Positions 12,183 to 22,913 of a stretch of DNA of 64,000 nucleotides are shown here, piece after piece (position 1 is the first letter of the stretch; each line of letters opens with the position of its first letter). Below the pieces are notes generated by a model. That model was not told the DNA's origin. It saw only the letters and a list, made by a program, of their open reading frames with translations, and did no database searches. The DNA is from Excoecaria cochinchinensis (Eukaryota > Streptophyta > Magnoliopsida > Malpighiales > Euphorbiaceae), in assembly GCA_947683425.1 (NCBI GenBank), contig CANTUQ010000081.1, positions 7,374,501-7,438,500 of the forward strand, read 5' to 3'. The position numbers and the translations under genes are program-made.

Positions 12183-13773
12183 TGTTAGCCTATTTTTAAG
12201 TGCTAATTCCGCAAGTATATGGTGTACCGGTTATAGTGCAAAAGATGTCGATCCCACGAGGAATGTGATAAATATTACACACTATTACTTCTCAATTTTA
12301 ATCTTGTTTACAATGATCATTAATTTGTGAGTTAAATTTAAACTACTCTATTATATAAACTAATTAAACCTAGTTCATGTTAATCAAATAAGACAAAACA
12401 TATAATGGAGAATTAACAATTATAAAACTTGATTTCATTATTATAATATAAATTTAATCTCTTAAGCAAGCCAAGTTGGAATATAGTTCCAATTTACTCT
12501 CTCGATATTAATTAGAGTGCCTAAAACATATATTTATAATTCTAACTCACAATTTTTATTAATGAATTAGAGGGTTATACATGCAAATTTCAGGAATAAT
12601 CACCAACCTATAACAACCATCTAACATTACGATCTCTCAAATAATGCTTCAATGATGAACTTCTATTAGATGTAAGTAAGAATTCAATTTTCAACTAAAC
12701 TCTTACTTATAATGATCATGCATCAAATACTAATAGAAAATTCTACATTAAAAGGCTACTAGCATAGATGGAAATAGAAAATAACATAAATATGATTCAA
12801 GCTCCATTAAATAAAATTCATCTAATGACAAAGAAGAAATAATAGATAAGAGTAATGAGAAAGAAATCTTTCAACCCTTTTCTCAAACCCTTGTAAAAAT
12901 TCTTCTTCTCCTTGGTCTTCTTCTTCAAAACATGAAAACAAACTAAGAACTTTTAACTACAGTGCTTACAAAAAATAAATAAATTTAACTTGTAATAAAA
13001 ATAATCTTCCATCCTAAAATTATAGTTGAGATATAAATTTATAGAATTCCAAAAGTTGTGTTCCCTCCTTCAAAAGTTGCAAATATTGGTGAAGAATTAT
13101 GCCTCTTCAAATGACTTTTCATAGAAAACTGCCCCAAGGGATAGTTTTGTCGCGCTCGCGACAGAACATGGATTGCCTTTTCTTCCTTTTCTTTCTTTTT
13201 TCTTTTCCTTTCCTTCTTTGGTCTCTCATTGGCCATTCACGACTCATGATCCCCTTTCACGAGTCGTGACCCACTTGTGTGAGTCGTGCGTTTGGCTCAC
13301 GTCTCGTGAACTGCCTTCTTTTCCTTTCCTTTTTTCACTCTTTCTTTTCTCGCTGCTCTGGTCTCTCTGCATCATCACGAGTCATGAACCCTTTTCACGA
13401 CTCATGCTCCTACTCCTCTTCTTCGGCAACTCTTCTTTCTTTCAGCGTTTTCACGTTGCACGAGTCGTATCCCACTTTCAAGACTTTTGCTCTTCTACTT
13501 CATTCTACTTGTTCTCATCTTCCATATGCATGCTTCTTCACGAGTCACTCCTCCCTTCATGAGTCGTGTTCCACCATCAGGACTCGTGCACATCCATTTA
13601 AGCTTGTCTGCTTTATTTGTGCATGTTTTTCTCCTTTTCACTAAAATCACCCTACAAAACACAAAAATAAGTAAACTAAACAAATAACATGAAAAATACA
13701 TATATTTACATAATTAACTTCTTAAACTCACATAAAATATATACTAAATAATGCGTCAATGAGACACTTATCA
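12183..13773 (-). repeat. 5' LTR of the Athila-type element
   Basis: In element sense it begins TGATAAGTGTCTCATTGACG (13773) and ends GGCTAACA (12183), 1591 bp. Low-GC throughout except for the palindromic island at 13145-13590. The partner LTR is off the left edge, so age cannot be judged. The several ORFs at 13173-13701 lie in the island and overlap on both strands, so they are not genes. Confidence 0.8.
13145..13590. repeat. Palindrome island in Athila LTR (CACGAGTCGTG words)
   Basis: More than ten copies of the CACGAGTCGTG / CACGACTCATG type separated by pyrimidine-rich spacers, plus one GTCGCGCTCGCGAC. Many copies differ from the palindrome by a C-to-T or G-to-A change, as expected if methylated CpG sites decay. 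Confidence 0.7.
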
Positions 13774-14062
13774 TCCCTCTCTTACGCGGGCGACGGGCAC
13801 TTGCTTGCGAGAGACAGCCGTCACTCGAGCCTAAGCGATGGGCTCCCCATTGACCGTCGAGCATCTGTCAACCCACGAAAACAATTTTCTCAAGCGAAAA
13901 GGATCCTTTCGATGAAAAAGGGGTTTTGGTCACTAATATCGCTAAAATTTATGAATTTTAAGGGCGACAGCCTACAACCTCACTCCTTTACCTATGGAAC
14001 AGGTACTGGTGTCTTCATCAGGTAACTCTGATCTGGGCTGCCTTGGGGACCTTGTGTCTATA
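13774..14062 (-). repeat. Tip of a Tat/Ogre-type LTR
   Basis: The last about 75 bases match the tips of the LTRs ending at 31042 and 55514 (GGTAACTCTGATC... ending GTGTCTATA). It begins at the Athila LTR edge, so the Athila element probably inserted into this LTR, or this is a rearranged junction. Confidence 0.6.
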
Positions 14063-14421
14063 GTAATGTTTGTGATGTTCCAATTGAACCTTTAGAGGCT
14101 TTGCTTAAAATATCACAATAATTAGCAAAAGTCTTGGATCAAATGACTACACCTAGAATTCCAATAGATTCGAGGAGTGATTTTCCTTCAGGAAAAAGGT
14201 CCACAGATTTACAAGAGACTTCTCAAGTAAGGTCTGATATGGGACCTACTATCAGAGGTAGACAACAAGAATCTTTTACTGCATCGGGGTCTCGCAGAGG
14301 TTCAACTTGTAAGTGGAAGGGCATTGTGCCTGAGTGTTTCCATTGTGGTCAGCATCGTAGAGGCGAATCAGGATTGAATTTTGAGGACGAAATTCTTTTA
14401 AGGAGGGAAGAGTTGTACTGA
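14063..14421 (+). pseudogene. gag: gag C-terminal fragment fused to polyprotein tail
   Basis: The open stretch from 14134 encodes a Ser/Arg/Gly-rich segment and the half knuckle PECFHCGQHRRGE, where the usual CX2CX4HX4C would continue. It reads straight into FEDEILLRREELY and stops at 14419-14421, just inside the LTR. A deletion of nearly all pol joined the two ends without a stop. In-frame stops lie upstream, near 14115. The product, if any, would be a short RNA-binding-like peptide. Confidence 0.6.
14400..14413 (+). other. Polypurine tract
   Basis: AAGGAGGGAAGAGT directly precedes the LTR's TG. This is the second-strand primer position. Confidence 0.75.
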
Positions 14422-14685
14422 CCCAAAATCCACCCTAGTAGCATTGCGCATGACTAGGGTGTTTAGCTAAGTTTGATTTGGGGTTTATAATTTTAGGATT
14501 AACATGTAATTAGGAATTAAGAACCTAATTGAATGAAATTAATAAGTTAAAGTGACTAATGAGATATTTGCATGATTAGTGTTAAGTGAGGATTAATTAA
14601 GTTAAGATTGATTACTTAAGCTTAATTAACCCTTAGTGGATTACAAGTGGCATGTGGTGGGTTTGACACCTAAGATATTCATGCA

Positions 14686-14697
14686 TATATATATAAG
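14686..14697 (+). promoter_or_regulatory. Candidate LTR TATA box
   Basis: TATATATATAAG lies 272 bp into the LTR, ahead of a pyrimidine-rich stretch. The M-type LTR (59637-59645) has TATATAAGG at about the same distance, which supports it as the promoter. Transcription from here would put the hairpin modules in the 5' leader. Confidence 0.5.
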
Positions 14698-15794
14698 TTT
14701 AAAAGACGCAAAGTTTATCTCTTTTGTTCTTCAAGTTGGCCGGCCATTCAAACTAAAATCTGCACTTTGTTCTTTCTTTCTTTTTCATCTCATTTCATCA
14801 CACGAATCCTTCATCCTTAGAGTTAGTTAGACTTGCTTCAAGTGGGCTTATTTCATGGTCAAGCTTGGTCAAGTTTTAAAGGTAAGATTGAGTTTGGTTT
14901 TCTTCTCCTCTTGGTTTGGATTTAAGTTCACAGTTCTAATTATATTTTGAATGTGTGTATTATTTTGGTTGGTTGAAGAATCAAGTAAGAATCTAAAGGG
15001 AAAAGAGAAGCTTTGTGAGCCAAGTGCTAAGTGAGCTCTTCGGAGCAAAGGAATTAGAGGTTTGGGAAACTAAATGTTATGTGTTAAATTGATTGCTTGT
15101 ATATCTAAAATTTGTAATTATTTTGTGTGTTGAATTGAATTGAAGATGTGAGTTTGTTGTGCTAAATTGATTGCTAAGAAGTTTATGGAATTATAAGCAT
15201 GAAATCCTATTTTTAAAGACTTGAACAATTGCTGTGAATTGTTGAATTGATGAATACTTATTGTGTAATTGGATGTTCTGAAATATTCATGCATGTGATA
15301 AAGTGGTATAGATTGAGTTTGGAGAATTAGCTATGCCAATTTAGTTAATTTTAAGTTTGATGAGCTTGATAGTGTAAAACTGGTTTTGAGGTTCATCTTG
15401 ACCAATTTGGATTGTTTGAGTTATAAGGTGAGTTTTATAACTCTAAAATGAATGAAATAAATTGGATTAGAATCCTAATGTCTATGTCTATAATTGTCAT
15501 TGAAATGGTCCTTTTGGTTTGAGGACTTTAAGGTCTTCAAAATTGCTCATAAGTGTAGCTAAAAATTTTGTAGGAGGGCTTTTGGAGCTGTTGTGTTCCT
15601 TGGGCCATAACTCCTTGATTTTGAGCCCAAATATATTGGGATTTATGCCATTAGGAAGTTAAAATGTAGATGAACATTTGGTAAGAAGTCAATATTGGCA
15701 AAAAGTGATGTTTTGGTTGGTTTTAGAAGTAAAATATATAGAAGTAGGAAAGTGCTTGAAAAAGGTAATTGTAGTTGGAGTTTGAACATATAGT

Positions 15795-15995
15795 TCAGGC
15801 TCTGTCGCCAGCGCTTCAAGGGTCGCAAACACCACAGAGGGCTCCATAAGGAAAAATTCACCAGGTTGTGTTCTATCGCGAGCGCGACAGAAGTCTTTTG
15901 TGCCCTGACGGGTGCGCGACTTGTGCCGCGAGCACGATAGAATGGTAGTTTAGGTCTGTTGCGGGCGTGACAAGTGTCGGGAGCGCTATAGATCT
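15795..15995. repeat. GC palindrome island in LTR (TCGCGAGCGCGA words)
   Basis: Contains TATCGCGAGCGCGACAG and decayed copies such as GCGACTTGTGCCGCGAGCACGA and GGGCGTGACAAGTGTCGGGAGCG. The TCGCG/CGCGA words match those of the Athila LTR at 13149. Confidence 0.6.
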
Positions 15996-16314
15996 ATGTG
16001 TTTTAAATGCCTATTAGTTGTCTTATTTTGTGAGAACTATTGTATTCGGTTTATGAATGATTATGCATATAGAAACTATAAATGTGTTAATCCATGTGAA
16101 CATATATATAATGAAGTGTGGGCTTGGTTGATAAGCCATATGTGTGTGCAAGATATCAAATGCTATGATATTGTTTAATGTGATTATGTGGATGTTATAC
16201 AATGTGATAATATGAACATGAAGTGGATTAATAATTTATCCTACAAGTCGAGTCATGGATAAATAGGCAAGCCTATGGGGTCAAGTATTGCAGCCGAAGC
16301 TCTTTTTAATTTGC

Positions 16315-16475
16315 TGACCCCGTTTGGTTCATAGTTAGGGCCCGTTTGGGTCATGGGTAATCCTGACTGCTGGATCCCAAAAGTGATTGTGTGTGACTAT
16401 ATTTAAAGTATCAACGGATACTAGTGTGACATAAAAGCATTACGGATACCAGAGTGATCATCCCGTTATCCGCTA
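16315..16475 (+). other. Hairpin array in LTR 14414-17336
   Basis: Stems include GTATC-aacg-GATAC (16408-16421) and GGATA/TATCC (16444-16471). Weaker GACCC/GGTTC and GGGCCC/GGGTC pairs precede them. It lies between the TGGATA box and the CTAAGCG hairpin. Confidence 0.45.
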
Positions 16476-16939
16476 CTATGAAAGTGCAGGCAGGTTATGA
16501 AATGTCTAACAAATAAGTGAATGAATATAAGCTTTATGCATTATGTGAATTTGTGAGTATATGGTATTGATATGGATTGAGGAAGGTAATGTTATGCGGA
16601 TTTGTGATTACAACTTGATGACGGTGTATATACATATACAAGTGCTGACAATTGCTTTACCATATGTAAATTTATATGTGATGCCTGTATATGGTAATGT
16701 CTGTTGATATGCAATGAATGAATAGAAGAATACTAAAGTGAGTAATATGACATATGTGAATTAAGGATATGAAGTAAAAAACTATAAATGACTTTGATGA
16801 TATTGATAATTACTTGTTGTATAGTTGTTGATGACTATACTAATGTTGATGATTAATCTAAATTGTATATACGTTTCATGAGTATGTGATTTGTATTGAT
16901 GATTACTGTGTGTGTTCATCTATATTTTATTGCTCCCCA

Positions 16940-16979
16940 CTAAGCGTTATCACCTAGCATGGATGTTTTATCCATGTAG
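16940..16979 (+). other. Double hairpin plus TAG in LTR 14414-17336
   Basis: CTAAGCG is followed by a decayed partner (CACCTAG). A perfect second stem comes next, ATGGAT-gtttt-ATCCAT (16959-16975), and then GTAG. The second stem differs in sequence from that of other families yet pairs, with the same TGTTT-like loop. Confidence 0.5.
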
Positions 16980-17336
16980 CTTTTCGAAGATAAGCGTTTT
17001 GGAAGACAGTCCTGCATCGCCAACGGCCAACACATTAAGATCCGCTGTTTATGTAGGTTCTTTTTGTAATAGTATGAGATGTGTAATTAGAAGTTGGCAT
17101 GTATAAGTGAACCGAAGTTTGTATTATGGAAGTTGTATTATGTAAAACGTAAGTTTAAGTAAGTATACAAGTGTAATGTAATTAATGCATGAATTTTGGA
17201 ATGTAATCTAATAGTATTTTAAAGAAATTTATCAATCTTGAGTTTTGTATGAAAACTGGTTTGTGTACATGTGGTTATGTTGTGACACTCCATAGCCATC
17301 GTAGTAAAGTTCTACGTGCGGTTAGGGGGTGTTACA

Positions 17337-17950
17337 AAATAATTCTCTTGATATAATACAAATCATTCTTAACAAATTCCAACTTACCACACTTACAAAA
17401 ACTTTTCATTTAATGATGATTACGTCCTCCATTCCAGTTTACTACTTTAATCAACTCATTTTACATTTACCTTTTTATTTACTTTATTCTTATCATTTTC
17501 ATACCAAGTAACTCTTTTCTTGCCTTAAAATCCATAAATATCTAGTTACTAATTTATCTCAAACTTTTCAATTATTACCGAAAGTGTTCTCGAATTCACT
17601 TAACCATTTCAACTAATCAATTACACATTTCAATCACTTTTGTACTCAAAACACGTACGAATCCAACTGGAGTACATTTTGGGTCATTACAGAAGACCTA
17701 TAAGTAGGGCTTTCATTTTGCTATGAGCTTTATGTATAATGTCTTTTGGCTTGTAATTATATATTTTAACACTATAGTCAGACATGTATATTAGTTGTAA
17801 ATCTTTTGAGTAATGCAATGTAATATGAATTCTATTACAATTTCTTGTATAGCCTAATAGAATGAGAAAATTTTATATCTCTGACTGTTAGACATGTATA
17901 CTATTTTGTACACTCTCTTATTCTCCGAAAGGGGTATAAAGGGTGTTACA
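17337..17950. repeat. Two LTR fragments
   Basis: 17337-17691 ends TTTTGGGTCATTACA, which on the minus strand resembles an LTR start of the TGTACTGACCC family. 17692-17950 ends GGGGTATAAAGGGTGTTACA, a + strand LTR end. Neither has a partner here, and there are no coding features. Confidence 0.45.
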
Positions 17951-18757
17951 TATGTCTTGTGTAATTTAGTGCATACTACACTCATAATTTTGTGTATGTG
18001 TTCCACACGCACACGTCTTTGCACATATTTCCTGTATGCATTTCTCTACAATATGTTTCCACACATGTTTCACATGTGCAATCCTTTACGTGCCTTCCTT
18101 ATATGCAAACTTTTGTATTCCAACATACATGATCCTCTCACATGCATCTTTCCCCACACATGGTTCTTGGCACATATTTTGCGCATTATTTCACACACAA
18201 TTATTTGTATACTCACACCATCACTTGTGTATATATAAATTTTGGTAAAAATTTTCATGTCAAGTTGTACCCAAAACGTTGACATGATTGCACCTTATTA
18301 TGGCACCCTTGATTCAAAGTTTAACTTCGTCCTAGTAGTTCTCAACTACGAATGGCTTTGATCTCAACTCTAAAAATCTGCGTTTCATTCCATTTTAAGT
18401 TAATCAAAGGGTAAATATGTTTTGCCTCTGATTACTAGACCACATGAAAACCATGACTATACCATGGAATTTCTAAATTCAGAGCACTTTCGATCCGTTT
18501 TGAAAACAAACTAGAAAAACTAGTTACAATTAGGGGATGGGATGAAACTCACTAAGAGCACTAGAACAATTCTGATTACCCGTTGAAGCGACCCCAGGAT
18601 AAGACAGAACCTAGAAAATTATTCAGGCAGCCCTTCTTTGTATAGCTCTCTAATTGACTTTTTCCTACCCTTATTTCGCAATCTCTTGCTAGCCCGTTAA
18701 GCCTTTATTTTGGTATGCTAAACGAGTGCCAGTTTTGTGGTTACATGTGTTAAAACT
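17951..18757 (-). repeat. Tat-type internal remnant, left part
   Basis: 18480-18757 is the reverse complement, with many changes, of 49280-49560, the segment downstream of the Tat gag. 17951-18250 is a CA/TG-rich low-complexity stretch whose ORFs overlap on both strands and are not convincing. The remnant resumes at 21003 beyond the solo LTR. Confidence 0.5.
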
Positions 18758-18851
18758 TGTAACACCCCTAATCCGTATGTAGTGAACACCACCTTAAAGA
18801 GACGAGCCACTACGACACGTGAGGGTTGTCCTTCAATGCTCACTGATCTTC

Positions 18852-18896
18852 TGCACTTGTACAGATAAACACTCATGCTAAGCAGAATGGCTTAGT
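18852..18896 (-). other. Double hairpin in solo LTR (degraded)
   Basis: The element-sense stem CTAAGCC/GCTTAGC is intact in part, followed by GAGTGTTTATCTGTAC and then TGCAG. The second stem is weak. Confidence 0.4.
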
Positions 18897-19104
18897 GGGG
18901 AAAAACGTGTAATGGCCAACCAATCATAGTGGACATCAATGCATATATAAGCATATGTTATACAAAATAAAGCATTAGAGCAGTAAGAACAACACATATA
19001 TATAATTTAGATGTACGAGTCATATTTACAAATCTTCGACATATATGTCATTATATTATTCATTTTATTTATAAGTTAAAGTTAATGCATTATCAAGTGG
19101 TGGG

Positions 19105-19290
19105 AAATAGGATACAGAACGCTTAGGTACCCGAGGGTACTACCGTGGTAGTGTCATATCGCTAACACAAGACACATAGGGATCCACAACCGGAATCCAA
19201 ATACAAAGGCAACCCAATAGGATCCAAAAATATATCAGGACCGAACTGTAGATCCAACACAGAGGCTGAGGCAATAGAACCCTACACTAC
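19105..19290 (-). other. Hairpin array in solo LTR
   Basis: Short stems such as GGTACCC-ga-GGGTAC, TACC-gtgg-TAGT and repeated GGATCC words recur at intervals between the GC-rich part (19430-19680) and the double hairpin. Confidence 0.4.
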
Positions 19291-21002
19291 CCATATTTTG
19301 CGGGCTGTCTAATTATCACATTAATTTTTTTAAAGCCATAATGACAATTTATAAACCATAAAATATGATCCATAATAGTTAATTAAGTGTTAATAAAAAA
19401 ATACAATAAAACTACTCAAACAAAATAAGCAACGGCCGTGCCTCATGAGCGATAGCTGTCCCTTATAATTGACGACCATACTTCATGAACGACAGTCATC
19501 GGTCACTCACTCAAGCCTATCCTTTGCCAGCTACACCTCAGGGATGGCCACCACTTCACTTTGGCCCGTCCCTAGTGCTCCGCTCCTAAGGGATTGCCGT
19601 CGGTCAAGGCATGCACCCGTCGCTCAGAGGGATGCTCTTGAGGGATGGGCACGCCTCAGCTCATGTGTTCATCCTTAGTAGATTTTTAATTGAGGGCAGC
19701 CTTCAATATTAATAGATGCTCGTCGCTCATGTGAAAATGCTGATGGAACGAAACACATCTCTTCCCCTTCTTCAACACACACACACACACCAGCAAAACA
19801 GAATGCAAGAATAACTTTCATAATATCAAACACTAGATTAAGCTCATTTTTAGCCAAAGTGTTCTTCATGATAATTACTTCCCTAGATCTTAGCTTTCTA
19901 ATGGTTTAAATTGTAGGTCATTTGGAGTTAAGACCAGGAGCATATGGCCTTAGAAACCCAAACTGCTCCAAAGACCCTATTCAAGAATTTAGCTACTGTT
20001 TTGTGTAATTTTGAAGGCCTTAGAGTCCAAAATAAATTATAATAAATTTTAAGAAATTTGTAAGCATAGATGTGTCAATTCTAACCTAATTAGAATTAAG
20101 TCATTTGGATATTTAGAACTTGACTTATAGCCAAAATAATCCCCAAAGGTCATTTTACCCCAAAGATGAATTCAATTTTTCAAGTTTACTCTAATCCAAA
20201 TCAACTTAGATCTCCCAATTAATCACTCATTTCCATCTCATATCAACCCAACATCAACCAAAACACTTCAATTTAAGTAATTAAAGAAGTTATGTAAGAA
20301 ATTCAATAAATTTCCCAGACCTTCTTCTTGGCTTGCTTCAATCTCAATTTGTTCCTTCTTCTCTCACTTTCTGTTGCCTTTGGCTCCACTTGGCTTATCC
20401 ACTACAAATCAATCAAAATCCATCATCAATACACTAAACTCTCACTTCTTCACTTATAAACATTCCATAGGTAGAATGCGAAAAACCAACTATTACTTAC
20501 CTCTTTTAGTTTACACAACTACTAAAATTCAACTAGCCCATTTGAGTTACCATCCAAGCACCCATTAATCGAGGATGAAGAGGTTAAAGGAAGAAGAAAG
20601 GGAGAAGATGAGGACAACAATCTTGGAGGAGGAAAGGAGGGAGAACCGGGCTTATCCCATCCACCAACCAAGACATTCAAGTCATCCTAATCTTCCTCCT
20701 TTAATCCCTATCCACACACTGGTCACTCATTGATTGGCTCGCTTCTCTAATTACCTTTTTAATCCTTTAATTTCTTATAACTCATACACTAATCTCTTAA
20801 TTGACTCAATTCCCACATTAGCATATAGTATAATCCATTTGATACAATTAAGTCCATAAGGTTCAATGCCAATTTTAATTTTAACAGTTCACTTAATACT
20901 GCTTATATCCCAAGCACACATACTTAGCTAAACACTTACTTAGGCCACTCTCTTACCCCTACTGAGGTGCAAAATGACTAGGGTACAAGTCGAGGCCTTA
21001 CA

Positions 21003-21682
21003 AAACTACCCTTCACCTAAAATGATTTTTGCCTCCTCTTAGAAGAATGGCTTTCTCTTAGAAGAATGGCCACTCTAGTAAGGATGGGTTTGCACTTTGA
21101 AAAAAAAAGGGGTTAATCCTTGATGATTTTCTGCGTAATTAGAGAGATAAGCTTGAGATACCAAAAAAAAGGAGAAAAGAAGAAGAAAGAAAAAGAAAAA
21201 GAAAATAAGAAGAAGAAAATAAAAGGGCAGCTCAAACTAGTACTCTTTTTTATGAGTCTTAATGGATATCTTGTCGGTTGACTTTGATAAGCTAAAACAT
21301 TATTATATTCAAATTCAAGAATATCTTGACAATATGCAACTCGGCTGGGAATGGTCCCTTTCAGTCAAGTAAATGTTACAACCATTTTTCTCTAGCGACC
21401 TGATCCTTCCTTAATAGCCATCTACCTAAGCCTTATGTCCCCGAACTCTCTCTGGTATAGGCTTCACGAGGTTGGACAAACTTTCCCAATGTCTTTTTGG
21501 GTGGCGACTCCAAAATGCGTCTTAGTACCCAAAATAAACACCCTCATAAGTTGATCATCTGCGATTGATTAAAGGTGATTCCCTGTCCATTACAAAGTGA
21601 CCAATCTTCACGAGTATTATGAACCTATGTCGGATGCTAAATGTGGGCCTCCGATGTTAACCGGGGTTTGGCTCGCATCACA
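21003..21682 (+). repeat. Tat-type remnant, right part, ending in an LTR tail
   Basis: It continues the remnant of 17951-18757. From about 21440 it matches the last part of the Tat LTRs (GGGTGGCGACTCCAAAA phrase) and ends GGCTCGCATCACA at 21682, as the LTR ends at 53032 (reverse) and 63091 do. No primer site follows. Confidence 0.5.
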
Positions 21683-22060
21683 CATATCACTTATTTCTTT
21701 TGTAGCAATTCAATTACTTCTTGTAACTATAATTATCTATTAAGCACACAAGAGCGAACATAACATGGATGCATATACATACATTAATGCATTTTTAAGA
21801 TAAAACTAGAAATGTAAACAAGTTTCCAATATATTTTCCATATTTTATTCATTTACATATATGTATATATGTAAATACATATATCTATATATTCAAATAC
21901 AATAATCATATAATGTTTTTCATCTATCTTTCATAGACATTATCTTAAGCAGTTTCTGTAGTTAGCATGCACTTCTATGTGTGTGTGGAGTATGTAGTGT
22001 GAATTTCAAGTTGAAATATTAGTAATTGGGTACAAAAAGATAGCAAAAAAGAAAGGCTAA
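21683..22060. other. Unassigned AT-rich stretch
   Basis: No ORF or repeat boundary could be supported. Contains the TA/CA-rich tract CATATATGTATATATG near 21855. It separates the Tat LTR tail from the long LTR that follows. Confidence 0.3.
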
Positions 22061-22905
22061 ACATTCTCAGGCTAGGGAAGCCCCTGATGTATGACCTGCC
22101 AGGAAGCCGGTAGGAAAAAATATTTTATTGGACTATTGCAAAGTTCCTGTTAAACGGAGTCTAGTGATGTAATTTGGAGTGAAAATGAGGTTAAATAGAT
22201 CCCTGAAAGTCAAACTAAAGAAAAGCCTCTAGTTCAATTCAAATAGTAACTAGGTTTGATAAAAATTTGACCGAGACTTTAAAGTTAGTAAATGACCTCT
22301 GAAAAGTAATCTGAAGGCAGAGATAGACTCAGAATAGTGTGTAAAACAGTTTGGTAGCGAAAAAGTAATTTTATAGTGACATTGAAAAATTAGTGAATTG
22401 GACCAGTTTAATTGAACCGGATTGGATAAGGACCCTCGTTGAGATGAAACCAAGGACAAATGGGTTATTAAGAGTGAAAATGATGTTAAGGATAAAAAGT
22501 GAACCGAACCGGTTCAACCAGTGAACTGGACCGGTGGACCAGTTGACTTTGGTTTGACTAGTTTGACCAAGGTTTGGCCGGACTCTAAATGGAGCTGTGG
22601 ATCTTTAAAAAAATTATCTAAAAGCATAGATTTGCTTCAAATATTATGGAGAATCAAATGGTAATGAAAAATAAATTTTACGATGAGACAGAAAATTGAG
22701 TTATCGGACTGATAAGAAATTAGCGGACTGGGAAGCAATTTTCGATTGATTTGAAATTTTAAGTGGAGGATAAATTATATATTTTAAGAATTATTTAATT
22801 GATTTTGAGTGAAATTGAATTTGGTAAGTGAGGGAAATTATTTTTGGTTGGAAAATAGGGTAAAATTACCTTAATGGGCTTTTGGTTTGGCCTATTAAAT
22901 AAGGC

Positions 22906-22913
22906 TATATAAA
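22906..22913 (+). promoter_or_regulatory. Candidate LTR TATA box
   Basis: TATATAAA is followed within 60 bp by a pyrimidine-rich stretch (TCTCCTTCTCCTCC). It probably starts the LTR transcript. Confidence 0.45.

Larger units (their letters stand above)
1..13773 (-). mobile_element. Athila-type Ty3/gypsy element lacking pol, interrupted by a nested insertion; 3' end outside window
   Basis: Read on the minus strand, the order is 5' LTR (13773-12183), primer site (12176-12159), gag (12024-10660), about 1 kb without pol, and an env-like ORF starting at 9673. That ORF is cut by the 400-8864 insertion and resumes at 394. The gag sequence and the GGCGCC-type primer site are those of the Athila lineage. 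No protease, reverse transcriptase, RNase H or integrase motif is present in any frame between gag and the env-like ORF, so the copy could only move with enzymes supplied in trans. The 3' LTR would lie left of position 1. Lineage call is firm; the original length is unknown. Confidence 0.8.
14063..17336 (+). mobile_element. Chromovirus remnant: gag fragment, polypurine tract, 3' LTR
   Basis: A gag fragment ends in a zinc knuckle. It passes after a few bases into the 3' tail (FEDEILLRREEL), the polypurine tract and a 2.9-kb LTR. Protease, RT, RNase H, integrase and the 5' LTR are missing. The tail and knuckle are of the Tekay-like type seen intact at 35297-39927. Confidence 0.75.
14414..17336 (+). 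repeat. 3' LTR of chromovirus remnant
   Basis: It begins TGTACTGACCC and ends GGGGGTGTTACA, 2923 bp. It contains a TATA box (14686), a pyrimidine-rich stretch (14757-14800), the palindrome island (15795-15995), the TGGATA/GGCAAGCC box (16252-16275), the hairpin array and the double hairpin. That is the same order as in the other chromovirus-type LTRs here. ORFs inside it are short and unsupported. Confidence 0.82.
18758..21002 (-). mobile_element. Solo LTR with AAACT target duplication
   Basis: A single 2245-bp LTR (TGTAACACCCC... to ...GGCCTTACA) is flanked by AAACT at 18753-18757 and 21003-21007. The flanks join into sequence co-linear with 49251-49330 read in reverse. No primer site adjoins it. 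It is thus a solo LTR left by LTR-LTR recombination. It carries the double hairpin near its low end, which fixes the orientation as minus. Confidence 0.85.

Noticed and set aside
13173..13701. Several overlapping ORFs on both strands
   Set aside because: Produced by the pyrimidine-rich palindrome island of the Athila LTR; no domain or codon bias.
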